Assembly: GCA_016930375.1 (NCBI GenBank)
Contig: JAFGGU010000074.1
Coordinates: forward strand, 1-64,000
From: Bacteroidales bacterium
Lineage (GTDB): Bacteria > Bacteroidota > Bacteroidia > Bacteroidales > UBA10428
DNA length: 64,000 bases
Reading direction: 5' to 3'
The notes beneath the pieces are model-generated. The model worked only from the letters and a program-made list of their open reading frames with translations. It was not told where the DNA came from and searched no databases. The position numbers were made by a program, and so were the translations under genes. Below are positions 43,437 through 53,015 of the stretch, piece by piece (the first letter of the stretch is position 1; each line of letters starts with the position of its first letter).

Positions 43437-44093
43437 TTGAACTACATCGACATCCATACCCACACCTACTACCATGGCCCTGAGGTTACCCTGGTACTCA
43501 ACCTTTTCCCCGATGAACCGGAAAAGCTGGAACTGCCAGCCCTCTTTTCTGTCGGTCTTCACCCCTGGCACGTCAATGAGCTTACCTGGGAAAAGCAGGT
43601 GGAACATGTCCGTACTTCACTGGAAAACAAGAAAGTAATTGCTGCAGGAGAGGCCGGACTTGATAAAACAGTGGACAACTCTTATGAAATCCAGCAGCTG
43701 GCCTTTCATGCGCAATTGGCTGCTGCGGAATCCACAAAAAAACCAATGATCATTCATTGTGTCAGGTCATACAGTGAGTTGCTGGCTTTCCGGAAAAAAT
43801 CGGATCTGTCCCTTCCCTGGATATTCCATTGGTTTAATGCGGATGCGCAGATCGCCACAGAACTGCTCCGCAAAAACTGTTACCTTTCTTTCGGACATAT
43901 GCTGTTCAATGAGCAAAGCAAGGCCTTCAGGGTCTTCAGAACCGTGAACCTTGAGCGTGTGTTTTTTGAAACCGATGACGCCGGATATTCAATACAACAG
44001 GTATACGAGAAAGCGGCTGCAATCAGAAATACCAAAACAGCAGACCTGAAAACCCAAATATTGGATAACTTCGGCCGATGTTTTCAACTTTAG
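43437..44093 (+). CDS. TatD-like metal-dependent hydrolase
   Basis: A 218-residue amidohydrolase-fold protein. The N-terminus NYIDIHTHTYYHG holds the metal-binding HxH at residues 6 and 8; AAGEAGLDKTV supplies the bridging glutamate; MIIHCVRSYSELL, WIFHWFNADAQIA and FFETDDAGYSIQQVYEKAA complete the TatD pattern. It is shorter than the usual 250-260 residues. TTG at 43437 is the only start between an in-frame TAA at 43419 and the HxH motif. TatD proteins are DNases or related phosphoesterases; activity is inferred. A 3-base gap separates it from tcdA. Confidence 0.85.
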   Translation: MNYIDIHTHTYYHGPEVTLVLNLFPDEPEKLELPALFSVGLHPWHVNELTWEKQVEHVRTSLENKKVIAAGEAGLDKTVDNSYEIQQLAFHAQLAAAESTKKPMIIHCVRSYSELLAFRKKSDLSLPWIFHWFNADAQIATELLRKNCYLSFGHMLFNEQSKAFRVFRTVNLERVFFETDDAGYSIQQVYEKAAAIRNTKTADLKTQILDNFGRCFQL

Positions 44094-44096
44094 TCT

Positions 44097-44816
44097 ATGG
44101 AACATTGGTTGAGCCGCACTGAGTTGCTGATCGGTAAAGAGAACCTCGATAAACTTGCAGCATCCCATATTCTGATAGCCGGATTGGGTGGTGTCGGCGG
44201 ATACGCCGCTGAACAGCTGTGCCGGGCAGGGATCGGCCGGTTCACGCTCATTGATGGAGATACCATCAGTCCAACCAACCGTAACCGGCAGATCATTGCT
44301 CTTGTAAGTAACGAAGGAAAACCCAAAACCGAGATCCTGGCGAAACGGCTGCTTGATATCAACCCTGAGGTCAGAATTGATGTGATCAGCGAATACATTA
44401 GAGAAGAACGGTTCGCATCCATTCTTGATCAATCCTTTGATTATGTTGTAGATGCCATTGATACCCTGACGCCGAAAGTGACCCTGCTCGCTGAAGCGGT
44501 CAGGAAAGGTCATGCCATTGTCAGTTCCATGGGGTCGGGAGGAAAGCTGCACCCTGAGAGTATCGAGATAAACGATATCTCCCAGTCGCATCATTGCAAA
44601 TTCGCCTATATCGTGAGGAAATACCTTCACCGGCGTGGTATTTTCACGGGCATTACCGTAGTATATTCCCCCGAACCGGTTAGTAAAAAGGTTATTCGTG
44701 AAGTGACCGGCGAAGAAAACAAACGTTCTGTCGTTGGCACTATATCCTACATGCCTCCGGTATTTGGATGTTTTTGCGCTTCGGTGGTTATCCGTAATAT
44801 TATGAACAGAAATTGA
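44097..44816 (+). CDS. tcdA: tRNA threonylcarbamoyladenosine dehydratase
   Basis: A 239-residue E1-like enzyme that cyclises t6A37 to ct6A in ANN-decoding tRNAs using ATP. The nucleotide-binding loop is LIAGLGGVGGYAAEQLCRAG and is followed by LIDGDTISPTNRNRQI, the arginine-finger region. Also present are DYVVDAIDTLTPKVTLL and SSMGSGGKLHPESI. Length and motifs match TcdA rather than MoeB or ThiF, since the zinc-binding CxxC pairs are absent. It probably forms an operon with the TatD-like gene. Confidence 0.92.
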   Translation: MEHWLSRTELLIGKENLDKLAASHILIAGLGGVGGYAAEQLCRAGIGRFTLIDGDTISPTNRNRQIIALVSNEGKPKTEILAKRLLDINPEVRIDVISEYIREERFASILDQSFDYVVDAIDTLTPKVTLLAEAVRKGHAIVSSMGSGGKLHPESIEINDISQSHHCKFAYIVRKYLHRRGIFTGITVVYSPEPVSKKVIREVTGEENKRSVVGTISYMPPVFGCFCASVVIRNIMNRN

Positions 44817-44843
44817 ATACGGACGGCGAATCGGGATCGCCTT

Positions 44844-46211
44844 TTACGAGAACAGATGTTTATCGATCATACTTCGTAAGGCCATACTGGTTATGGGCTT
44901 TGCCAGGTAATCATTGCACCCTACCGCGATGGCTTTCTCCCTTTCATTGGACAGCGCAAAAGCAGTTTGCGCGATAATTGTCACCGTCTTGTTGAAACGT
45001 CTTATTTGCCTGACAGCTTCGTAACCATCCATTTCCGACATCTTGATATCCATGAGCACCAGGTCAATATCCGGATGTTTCCGGCAACATTCTATCGCTT
45101 CGGTACCGGACTTTACACATAATAACTCATCTGCTGTCTTTTCCAGCATGGTCGTAATGAGCAGCAGGGCCTCCCTGTCATCTTCCGCAACGAGCACTTT
45201 CAGCTTCTGGTTGTCTCTTGGAACAGATATTACAGGTGCCGATAACTCTGCTGAATCATCCTCCTTGTTGTGAGATTCATAGGGTATGGTAAAATAAAAC
45301 AGGGAACCCTTGCCAACTTCCGATTCAACCCAGATCTTTCCTCCCAGTTTTTCCACATAAGCTTTTGAAATGGCCAAACCAAGTCCGGCACCTTCGTATT
45401 TCCTGGTCATTACATCTTTGGTCTGGATGAAACGTTCAAAAACACGCTTGAGTTCATCCCTGGCGATGCCAATGCCGGAATCCTTAACATAAAACTCGAC
45501 CGAGCCCGGTATTTTACGGCAACCGAATTCAACAAACCCTTTGTCCGTATACTTGATGGCATTTTTAACGAGATTGATCAGAACGGCATAAAGCTTTTCC
45601 CGGTCCGTTTGGATAACAGCGTCCCGGGGAGGTATGGCATGTTTGCAGAAAATCTTTATGCCTTTCTTTTCGACCTCGGGTTTGAAAAAAGAATAAATAA
45701 AATCAATCTGCTCAAGGATATTGGTTGGTTCAATGGTAATGCCCATTTGGCCCGCCTCAATTTTTGAAATTTCTATCAGGTTGTTGATGATCCCCAACAT
45801 CCTTTCACCGCTTTTTTCAATGATATCAATATAGGTCTGTTGCTGTTCATGGGTGAGTTCCGGTCTTTTTAACAAACCGGCAAAACCCAGGATGCCATTC
45901 ATCGGCGTACGTATTTCATGACTCATGTTGGCCAGGAACGCCGATTTCAAGCGATCGCTTTCTTCAGCTTTTTCCTTGGCAGATTCCAATTCAGTATTGA
46001 TCTTCCGGTATATTTCATTCTTTTGTTCAATATCAACGCTGTTTTTAATTTCATCGATCATTATATTGATACCCATTGCCAGCGCATCAAGCATGTTGTT
46101 TTCTTCGGAGATCCTGAGTTGAACTGAATAATCTCCCTTGGCGACCTGCATGATGGCCTCAATGAATTCACTGATTCTTTCGTTATCTGACATCTTTCTC
46201 ACAAAATCCAC
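44844..46211 (-). CDS. Soluble hybrid histidine kinase with C-terminal receiver
   Basis: A 455-residue protein with no transmembrane helix. The N-terminal about 75 residues look like a HAMP-type module ([23 protein letters not shown] around [10 protein letters not shown]), followed by a coiled coil ([18 protein letters not shown]), HisKA with phosphoacceptor His in [17 protein letters not shown], an ATPase domain ([43 protein letters not shown] shortened) and a receiver with Asp in [17 protein letters not shown] and Lys in NDYLAKPIT. It probably shares a transcript with the SpoIIAA-like gene 49 bases upstream. Input signal must come from a partner protein; which one is unknown. Confidence 0.88.
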   Translation of the reverse strand: MDFVRKMSDNERISEFIEAIMQVAKGDYSVQLRISEENNMLDALAMGINIMIDEIKNSVDIEQKNEIYRKINTELESAKEKAEESDRLKSAFLANMSHEIRTPMNGILGFAGLLKRPELTHEQQQTYIDIIEKSGERMLGIINNLIEISKIEAGQMGITIEPTNILEQIDFIYSFFKPEVEKKGIKIFCKHAIPPRDAVIQTDREKLYAVLINLVKNAIKYTDKGFVEFGCRKIPGSVEFYVKDSGIGIARDELKRVFERFIQTKDVMTRKYEGAGLGLAISKAYVEKLGGKIWVESEVGKGSLFYFTIPYESHNKEDDSAELSAPVISVPRDNQKLKVLVAEDDREALLLITTMLEKTADELLCVKSGTEAIECCRKHPDIDLVLMDIKMSEMDGYEAVRQIRRFNKTVTIIAQTAFALSNEREKAIAVGCNDYLAKPITSMALRSMIDKHLFS

Positions 46212-46260
46212 CTGTTTATATATAACGTCTTTCTCTTTGTTAACCGTATTCTATTGGAAT

Positions 46261-46680
46261 TTATTCTTGTATCCACTGCAAGCCTTCCTCCATGGAACTG
46301 AAAAACCGAATGTTATGGTTGTTGGAATTCAGGCTGTTCACGAATGAGGCCAATACTTTTGCCACCGGATGAAGTCCGAATTGGGCGACTTTATAAACAT
46401 TCTTTTCCTCGGTTGCGCGCTTCCAAAGGCGGCTTGCCTCCGATGAGTTTTTCCCGGCCCTGTTCAGATCGATCAGGTAACTGACCTTCCCGTTGACCAG
46501 CTTCTCCAGCTTCCGGGTTGCATTATACAACGCATAGGCATCCTCAGTCGGCTGCGGACCAATAATCTCTATCTTGATGATATGATCATCCAATAGCATG
46601 GCCCTGGTCTCTCCGACGAGGTATTCTCGTTCACCGACCTGTCTGGCCCTATCCAATTCATTCATAATAACTGTCTCCAT
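46261..46680 (-). CDS. SpoIIAA/STAS-like protein
   Basis: A 139-residue protein with the alternating beta-alpha pattern of the SpoIIAA-like (STAS) fold: IIKIEIIG, AYALYNATRKLEKLV, VSYLIDLNRAGKN, VAQFGLHPVAKVLASFV and IRFFSSMEEGLQWIQE at the C-terminus. The start at 46680 (ETVIMNELDRARQV) is chosen over an upstream codon at 46755 because the extension is unrelated to the fold. It sits between a SpoIIE-type phosphatase gene and a hybrid kinase gene, which suggests a partner-switching signalling role. That role, and any phosphorylated residue, are inference. Confidence 0.68.
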   Translation of the reverse strand: METVIMNELDRARQVGEREYLVGETRAMLLDDHIIKIEIIGPQPTEDAYALYNATRKLEKLVNGKVSYLIDLNRAGKNSSEASRLWKRATEEKNVYKVAQFGLHPVAKVLASFVNSLNSNNHNIRFFSSMEEGLQWIQE

Positions 46681-46903
46681 TTTTATTCCTGGGAACCCTG
46701 AATTACTAAAATGATTCAAAAAGAAACCACTCATTCCAAATACAATGGCTGTCAACTGTTAAGTAAACAAAAAAACAAGGGTGGTGGTTTTAGAAAACCG
46801 GGGATTTATTGATTCATACGGTCAATTCCGGTAACGGTTGCTTTTATCTGACCAACCAGGGATTCATGTAAATGAATGAACGAAAATAAATGACGAATAA
46901 TTA

Positions 46904-49900
46904 TTACAGGCGAATCCCGAACAGCGTGATATCATCCGTTTGAATATTATCCATTTTCCATTCATCATGTTTTTGTTCCAGGATCTCCTTTTGCCTTACC
47001 ATAGGCAATTCATAAATTTCCTGCAAAGAGTTGTATAAGCGTTTGGCCAGGTACTTTTTATCCTGGCTTCCTCCGAATTGATCCTGATATCCATCTGAAA
47101 ACAGGTAAAATACGTCTCCCTTTCTGTATTCTATTTCCTTAAGGGTAAAAAGGCCCGATTTCTCGTAGGTAACACTGGCGGACATTTGATCTGCCTTTAC
47201 TATTCTCAGTTCACCATTACGTATATAAACAAGATCGTTCATCCCACCTGTAAATTGAATCACACTGCGATCTTTTTCCAGCACACATAAGACAATATCA
47301 ATACCATCCAAAGTGGTCACATCTTTTCTGTCTTGCTTAAGTGAATGAACAACTCCTTCGCGCAAATGATTGACTATGGCGTCCGATCTGGTAATTCCCT
47401 GAAGATTAACTATTTCATTTAGCAATGTAATTCCCAGAAAGCTCATAAAAGCACCCGGAACACCATGACCCGTGCAATCAGCTACGGCAAAAATGATTTT
47501 ATTTTCCTTTTCGGTTATCCAGTAAAAGTCTCCGCTTACAATATCTTTTGGTTTACTCAGAATAAAATGATCGGGAAACAGCTTATCAATGAATTCAAAG
47601 GGAGGTAAAACCGCATTTTGTATCTGGCTTGCATAAGTTATACTTGCAGTGATATTGCTGTTTTTCAGATCTATCAGATCACGCTGCAATTCAATTTCAT
47701 TTTTCTGATTTTCAATTTCATAGGTTCTTTCTCTGACCTTTTCTTCCAAGATACTTTTCTCGGTCAGTAGCTTGTATTCACGTCTTTTAATATACAAATA
47801 AGCAAGTAAAATCAGCACCTGAGCCGCTAAAACGTAGAACCACCATTTTTTCCATACAGGCTTTTTAATAATAATATCAATGGTTAACGGATTTTCCGTT
47901 ACATCACCGTTCCCGCTTGAGGCTCTCAGTATAAACGTATAGCTTCCTTCCGTTAAACGATTATAGGTAATACTTGTGCCTGATGTTATTTCCGACCATT
48001 GGTCATAGTTATCCAGTTTGTACTGATATGTAACAAGTGCCGGTTCCCTCAAACTGATACCTAAAAAGTCGATCTTTATTTTATAAGAGCCAGGAGGAAG
48101 AATTATCTTATCGGTAATATCCCATTCCTTATCATTTATCCTGATTGAAGTAATACCCAGAACAGGAGGTAGAAACCGGTGATTCTCCATTGATGGGTCA
48201 TAACTGACAATACCATTATCTGAGCCAAACCAGAGAATTTCCTGCTGATCTGTCAATATGGCATTGGTATTAAAATTCAAATTATCCCGGATGCCCTCAA
48301 TATGCTTGATAGGTTTCACCGAATAATCAGTCGTCCTGATCCTGCTTAATCCTCCTTTGTGGCCTACCCAAACATTATTGTATTTATCCCCTGCAAGTGA
48401 ATAGCAAAAATCAGATAACAACCCTTCTTTCAAAGTAAGATTGGTAATGGAATCAGCTGCTATTCTGAAAACGCCATTCCCGTTTGATCCCACCCAAATC
48501 CGGGATGTTGCATCTTCGGTGATGGGACCCAGAATCAGAATACCCTGTTTTGAATTTAAAGGTATTTTAATGACCTTCTCATCCTGAATGTAGGCAAGTG
48601 TATTGCTGCGGGTACTGATCCATAACCTGCCCGTCTTGTCAAAGTAAATGCAATTGATGAAGTTATGAGGCAGGCCTCCCTGGCTGATTGAATAATAACC
48701 TGTTGTGCCGGTGCCGGTATTGATATTGAACAATCCCTTTTTTGTGCCGATCCATACCTGCTCTCCTTTTCCCGCAATAGTCGTTATTGAGTTCTCAAGT
48801 TCTCCATTTCCCAAAGGGTATTTATGAATCCTCTCATTTTCAACCTCCATCCTGAACAAACCATTTTTATTTGTACCAATCCATAAAATATTGCCATCGG
48901 CAGAATAGATTGCTGTGACCGTGTCTTTTACCAATCCATTGCCCCGGCTGTAAAACTTTACAACTTTACCGCTCAGCGGATCTGTTTTTAGCAACCCTTT
49001 CTCAGTTCCAATCCACCTGAAATGCTGACTTACATAAATCGAAAAAATGTCAGTCCCGTGTAAGGATTTATCAAATGCACTTACAGAAAAAGCTTTGCGG
49101 GTTATCTGAGTTAATCCTTCGCCATAGTTACCACTCCAGATATTCCCTTCACGATCTTCATATACGATCTTCACATTGTCTGCCTGAAATTCTCCTGATG
49201 TATTAAAAACTTCATTCCTGGTGAACTCTCCTGAAGGGGAATATATCAATTTGATGAGCCCTTTTCCAAAAGTGCACACCCATAAATCCGATTGGCTGTC
49301 TTCATAAATATACTGTATGCCGTCGGGTTCAGGATCCGAATTGGTTTTTATTCTGCTAACCTGTAACAGCCTGTCTTTGGGGATAACCTGAAATATTCCG
49401 TCATTTTCAGTCGCAACATAATAACCGTGCCCGCTTCCTATTTTTTGAATGCCCGTCACTTTTGATTCCGGAAAATCCATAACCAGACTAATCTTCTCAA
49501 TTTCACCGGGTTCCTTTAATCTGCATAATATTAAGCCGGTATTGGTGCCAATGATCAGATCACTGCTTTCCAAAAACTCAAAAGAAATGATGGTCTCCTG
49601 ATCTCTAAATGTATAGTGTTTTATCTCATTAGTATCTTTACTAAGCTTATATAAACCATCGCCATAAGTACTTACCCAATAAGTGCCGTCCTGACTTTTC
49701 GCGAAATGGGTGACCGGACTGGAACCTGACCCGGGAAGGCTGACCGGTTGAAATTGTTTCCCGTCATAATATGACAAGCGCCCGTTCATATGGCCAAACC
49801 ATATCGCTTTCTCATCGCTAATAGCACAGGTGATAAAATTATCCGCCAAAGAGTCACTTGTAGTATAATTCTCAAAAACAAATCCATTATATCTTGATAA

Positions 49901-50068
49901 TCCCTCCCCGGTCCCAATCCACAGATAACCCCTTGCATCCTGGAGAATCGAATATACATAGGACTGAGCTAATCCCGCTTCGGCAGTATAGTTGCGGAAA
50001 TTATAATTCTGTGGAAAAGCCGGACAGGTTGAAGCGGTAATGAGAAAAAGAAATATTACTTTCCGCAT
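46904..50068 (-). CDS. Propeller sensor with Y_Y_Y domain and SpoIIE-type phosphatase output
   Basis: A 1054-residue membrane signalling protein. Order: signal peptide (RKVIFLFLITASTCPAFP), a long Reg_prop beta-propeller region (about 30-600; blades such as ILQDARGYLWIGTGEGLSRY, YEDREGNIWSGNYGEGLTQI), a Y_Y_Y domain (about 640-715, YQYKLDNYDQWSEITSG), one transmembrane helix (about 725-745, WWFYVLAAQVLILLAYLYIK), a coiled coil and a PP2C/SpoIIE phosphatase domain (about 820-1054, FAVADCTGHGVPGAFMSFLG, DGIDIVLCVLE, LFSDGYQDQFGG). Metal-binding aspartates are present. The start at 50068 is set by the signal peptide. Same direction as the T9SS genes just upstream, 55 bases away. Confidence 0.92.
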   Translation of the reverse strand: MRKVIFLFLITASTCPAFPQNYNFRNYTAEAGLAQSYVYSILQDARGYLWIGTGEGLSRYNGFVFENYTTSDSLADNFITCAISDEKAIWFGHMNGRLSYYDGKQFQPVSLPGSGSSPVTHFAKSQDGTYWVSTYGDGLYKLSKDTNEIKHYTFRDQETIISFEFLESSDLIIGTNTGLILCRLKEPGEIEKISLVMDFPESKVTGIQKIGSGHGYYVATENDGIFQVIPKDRLLQVSRIKTNSDPEPDGIQYIYEDSQSDLWVCTFGKGLIKLIYSPSGEFTRNEVFNTSGEFQADNVKIVYEDREGNIWSGNYGEGLTQITRKAFSVSAFDKSLHGTDIFSIYVSQHFRWIGTEKGLLKTDPLSGKVVKFYSRGNGLVKDTVTAIYSADGNILWIGTNKNGLFRMEVENERIHKYPLGNGELENSITTIAGKGEQVWIGTKKGLFNINTGTGTTGYYSISQGGLPHNFINCIYFDKTGRLWISTRSNTLAYIQDEKVIKIPLNSKQGILILGPITEDATSRIWVGSNGNGVFRIAADSITNLTLKEGLLSDFCYSLAGDKYNNVWVGHKGGLSRIRTTDYSVKPIKHIEGIRDNLNFNTNAILTDQQEILWFGSDNGIVSYDPSMENHRFLPPVLGITSIRINDKEWDITDKIILPPGSYKIKIDFLGISLREPALVTYQYKLDNYDQWSEITSGTSITYNRLTEGSYTFILRASSGNGDVTENPLTIDIIIKKPVWKKWWFYVLAAQVLILLAYLYIKRREYKLLTEKSILEEKVRERTYEIENQKNEIELQRDLIDLKNSNITASITYASQIQNAVLPPFEFIDKLFPDHFILSKPKDIVSGDFYWITEKENKIIFAVADCTGHGVPGAFMSFLGITLLNEIVNLQGITRSDAIVNHLREGVVHSLKQDRKDVTTLDGIDIVLCVLEKDRSVIQFTGGMNDLVYIRNGELRIVKADQMSASVTYEKSGLFTLKEIEYRKGDVFYLFSDGYQDQFGGSQDKKYLAKRLYNSLQEIYELPMVRQKEILEQKHDEWKMDNIQTDDITLFGIRL

Positions 50069-50123
50069 TGAATATACTTTTGCATGTGTATTTGTGGACT
50101 TCAACATATCCTTGGGCCGTAGT

Positions 50124-51080
50124 TTATTTCATTCTGATTTTCGGGGAGTAAACAGGCACGCCTCCTATTGGAATAACAAAAAATGGCAATGAAATCCCAT
50201 ACTGATTTCTGACTGCCACCACAACATTGTTGTTTTTAACCTGTGTTTTCTGATTCTTGGTAAATTGTATCTCAATGCTCGAATTCTTTTCAGCGGACAC
50301 TATGGGAAATTGTTTTACTTTCCAGTCGTTTTCGCCTGAAACATCACATAAGAGGCCATTCTTGGCAACCGAGAATATTCTTATCAATTCGTCATTGTCC
50401 CAATCAAAGTTGGAGATCTCAATGGAAATGGTTTTGTCATCCACATAAGGATAAATCTGGCATACATGATTCTGATTATCTGACAGCCTGAAATGGTATT
50501 TATAGGTGAAAAAATTGCCGCCTTCAACAGGCACGTTTTCGGTCGCACTTGTACTTAAAAAGTATTTATAAATGTTCCCGTCGTCCCCGGATATCCCTCT
50601 GGCAATGATTTTAAAAACGCGGCCTCCCAGCTTTTCGGCATACTCACCTTCCGATGGGTTAAACGGTCCAAAACTATACCACTTCTTGTCGAATTTCAGA
50701 TCAGTGCCGAATGACCTCGATGATAACAGAATCCCGCTCTTATAATTACCTGTCGGATGAATACTTTGTGCAGAAGTATCGGACCAGCAACTCTTGCCTC
50801 CGTAAACCGAGTAGTTAATTGTTGTATTAAAATCCCCTTTGAGTTCATCAAGTTCTCCTCCCGTATCGGGATCATATACCCTGATATAAACAGGATCCTT
50901 TTGTGATGAAGGGATCACACAAAAGAATATCTGGCAGAAATCATCATCACCCCATGAGGTGCTGGAATTGCCTCCGAAGGTCATCAGGTACGGAATGTTT
51001 TCATCAACTGCCGGTGCAGCCTGTGAAAAAACCTGGTGTGCGGTAATCAGAATATTCAGTATGATCCAAAGATACTTCAT
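50124..51080 (-). CDS. Secreted protein of unknown function in the T9SS cluster
   Basis: A 318-residue exported protein with a signal peptide (KYLWIILNILITAHQVFS). I do not recognise a family. The mature part is all-beta in character, with segments such as YIRVYDPDTGGELDELKGDF, YKYHFRLSDNQNH and FFVIPIGGVPVYSPKIRMK. There is no T9SS C-terminal domain and no lipobox. The start at 51080 is chosen because the frame upstream offers only a TTG. It is the last gene before the propeller-SpoIIE gene and follows the OmpA-like gene with 15 bases between. A structural or ligand-sensing partner of the cluster is possible. Confidence 0.7.
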   Translation of the reverse strand: MKYLWIILNILITAHQVFSQAAPAVDENIPYLMTFGGNSSTSWGDDDFCQIFFCVIPSSQKDPVYIRVYDPDTGGELDELKGDFNTTINYSVYGGKSCWSDTSAQSIHPTGNYKSGILLSSRSFGTDLKFDKKWYSFGPFNPSEGEYAEKLGGRVFKIIARGISGDDGNIYKYFLSTSATENVPVEGGNFFTYKYHFRLSDNQNHVCQIYPYVDDKTISIEISNFDWDNDELIRIFSVAKNGLLCDVSGENDWKVKQFPIVSAEKNSSIEIQFTKNQKTQVKNNNVVVAVRNQYGISLPFFVIPIGGVPVYSPKIRMK

Positions 51081-51095
51081 CAATAGTACTGGCAA

Positions 51096-53003
51096 TTAAT
51101 TCATCATAAAAATTAAGTCAATCACTCCTTCGTTTGATAAAATGCCGGGTTTAAATGATTTGAAGGGCTGATCAGACAAACCTGAACCCTTGCATTGCAC
51201 AGCATCCCTGCCCATTTCTTTTCCCCTGAAATAGAAGGCCAGTTCCTGTGCCCATTTTTCTGAAACCTCAATTGAATTGTCAGGTGCTCCTCCTGCGACA
51301 CTGTGAACGACGATCTCAAGCCGGATTTCCGGGTTTTCTTTTAAGATTCCCGCTACAGTATCAAGAAATGCAAAGGAAGAAGTAGCAAGCCCGAATCGAT
51401 TGCTCGCGACGGCATGTATTCCGGTTTTGTTAAAAACATCGCCGATTTTTACCCGTTGCCGTTCCATAAGATCATCTGCAAAAATAATTCTGATTTGCAT
51501 TCTTTTTGCATTTTCTTCAACAGCACCGTTACGCTCACTTTTTATCCCTGCTTCGCTTTCGGCCTTAAGCATCAACTCTTCATAATTACGATGAATTCTT
51601 ATTTTCTTCTCAACACATGTTTTGGGAATCATGTCCAGACTATCCTTTGGACCCAATAAGCCCAACTGAACCGTATATTCACCACTTTTCCCGAATGAAT
51701 GACTCATATAAGGCCCCCCATGTTTAAAGCCGTCTCCAAAGTTCCACAAATAATCCGTTATCCTGAAACCTTCCAGGTTTGTTTTTGTTCCGTCAAAGGA
51801 TATTGCCTGATTTACAAGGCCTACATTGGCTGAATGAATATATGCCTGTTCAATATTTTCGAGTTCAACCGTGTATTCAATATGTTCTGCTATGGCTTTG
51901 CCCGTGAGTTCATCCATGATGCTAAGCTTTACCGTATAGACTCCGGGACCGGGGAAACAGTGTTTAACCTCCCTTCCCGTGCGTATTATCCTGTCACCAA
52001 AATCCCATTGATAGATGGTAGGTATTGTATCGATAAGCTCATACTGTTCATCATAAAAAGTAAAGCAGAAATTATTCTCAAGAAGCTTGTTGCAATTCGT
52101 GAATTCTTCGGCAGAAGAACTGAAACTGAAAACGTCATCGCTTTTCTGCCGGTTTGTTGAAAAATATCCGTTTGTAAATGTTGAATCAGTCAGTATTCCA
52201 AAATCATCTGCAGGTGAATTTATAGCTGAATCAAGGTGCACAGGAGCCAACCATTCCTCATTGATTTCCCGGGAATAGTACAGGTCCTTTCCGCCATAGC
52301 CCTTGTGTCCGTCCGAAGCAAAAAAGAGTTTACCATAATTGGCCGCAAAGGGAAAGGACTCATTTTCCGGTGTGTTAATGACCGAACCCATATTTATGGG
52401 TTTATCCCAATCACCACCCCGCCTGTCACAATAATACAGGTCCATTCCACCCTGGCCACCCGGCATATCAGAAGAAAAATACAATCGATTCCCATCGGGT
52501 GAGAGTGTTGGTGTTGTGAAATTATACAATGCATCATTATAGATAAAAGGTTTAATGTTGGCCCATAACCCATTGATTAATTCTGCTGAATAAATCCCAA
52601 GTTTGTTGGATGTATCCGATATGTTTCGAAGGGACTTTTCAGTGGAGTTGTTCCTGGAATAATATATCAAATTCCCGGTTTTATTGAAGGTTACAGGTCC
52701 GTCGTGGCAATCCGTTGATAATTCCTTAGCGAATATCCCGGGCTGTTTCCATCCGTCACCTTCCTTGGCAGTAACATAAAATATTTTAGAAAGTCCGTCT
52801 TGCTTATCGGTGTAACCAATCAGTGAGTTGTTGCCGGAGTTTGAACAAAATACAATCCCGCCCCTGTAATACACGGGGGAGAATTCATCATGGATTTGGG
52901 TACTGAACGTGGCCTTTTTTACTATAAAACGCTGAGACTGGGCGTAAATCCCGGTTTTTACAAACAACGTCAGAATCAATATAAGATAACAGGATGGATT
53001 CAT
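51096..53003 (-). CDS. PD40-PKD-OmpA-like protein of a T9SS cluster, degenerate OmpA domain
   Basis: A 635-residue exported protein: signal peptide (to about residue 22), WD40-like/PD40 propeller (about 35-300; PTLSPDGNRLYFSSDMPGGQ, SFPFAANYGKLFFASDGHKG), two PKD domains (about 310-470; YQWDFGDRIIRTG, YLWNFGDGFKHGG) and a C-terminal OmpA-like domain (about 515-635). The architecture resembles PorE and other T9SS-associated OmpA proteins. In the OmpA domain the usual peptidoglycan-binding Asp and Arg are not visible (HSVAGGAPDNSIEVSEKWAQ), so wall binding is doubtful. Position 12 bases after the PorP/SprF gene supports a joint role. Confidence 0.85.
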   Translation of the reverse strand: MNPSCYLILILTLFVKTGIYAQSQRFIVKKATFSTQIHDEFSPVYYRGGIVFCSNSGNNSLIGYTDKQDGLSKIFYVTAKEGDGWKQPGIFAKELSTDCHDGPVTFNKTGNLIYYSRNNSTEKSLRNISDTSNKLGIYSAELINGLWANIKPFIYNDALYNFTTPTLSPDGNRLYFSSDMPGGQGGMDLYYCDRRGGDWDKPINMGSVINTPENESFPFAANYGKLFFASDGHKGYGGKDLYYSREINEEWLAPVHLDSAINSPADDFGILTDSTFTNGYFSTNRQKSDDVFSFSSSAEEFTNCNKLLENNFCFTFYDEQYELIDTIPTIYQWDFGDRIIRTGREVKHCFPGPGVYTVKLSIMDELTGKAIAEHIEYTVELENIEQAYIHSANVGLVNQAISFDGTKTNLEGFRITDYLWNFGDGFKHGGPYMSHSFGKSGEYTVQLGLLGPKDSLDMIPKTCVEKKIRIHRNYEELMLKAESEAGIKSERNGAVEENAKRMQIRIIFADDLMERQRVKIGDVFNKTGIHAVASNRFGLATSSFAFLDTVAGILKENPEIRLEIVVHSVAGGAPDNSIEVSEKWAQELAFYFRGKEMGRDAVQCKGSGLSDQPFKSFKPGILSNEGVIDLIFMMN

Positions 53004-53015
53004 GGAATCAACAGG

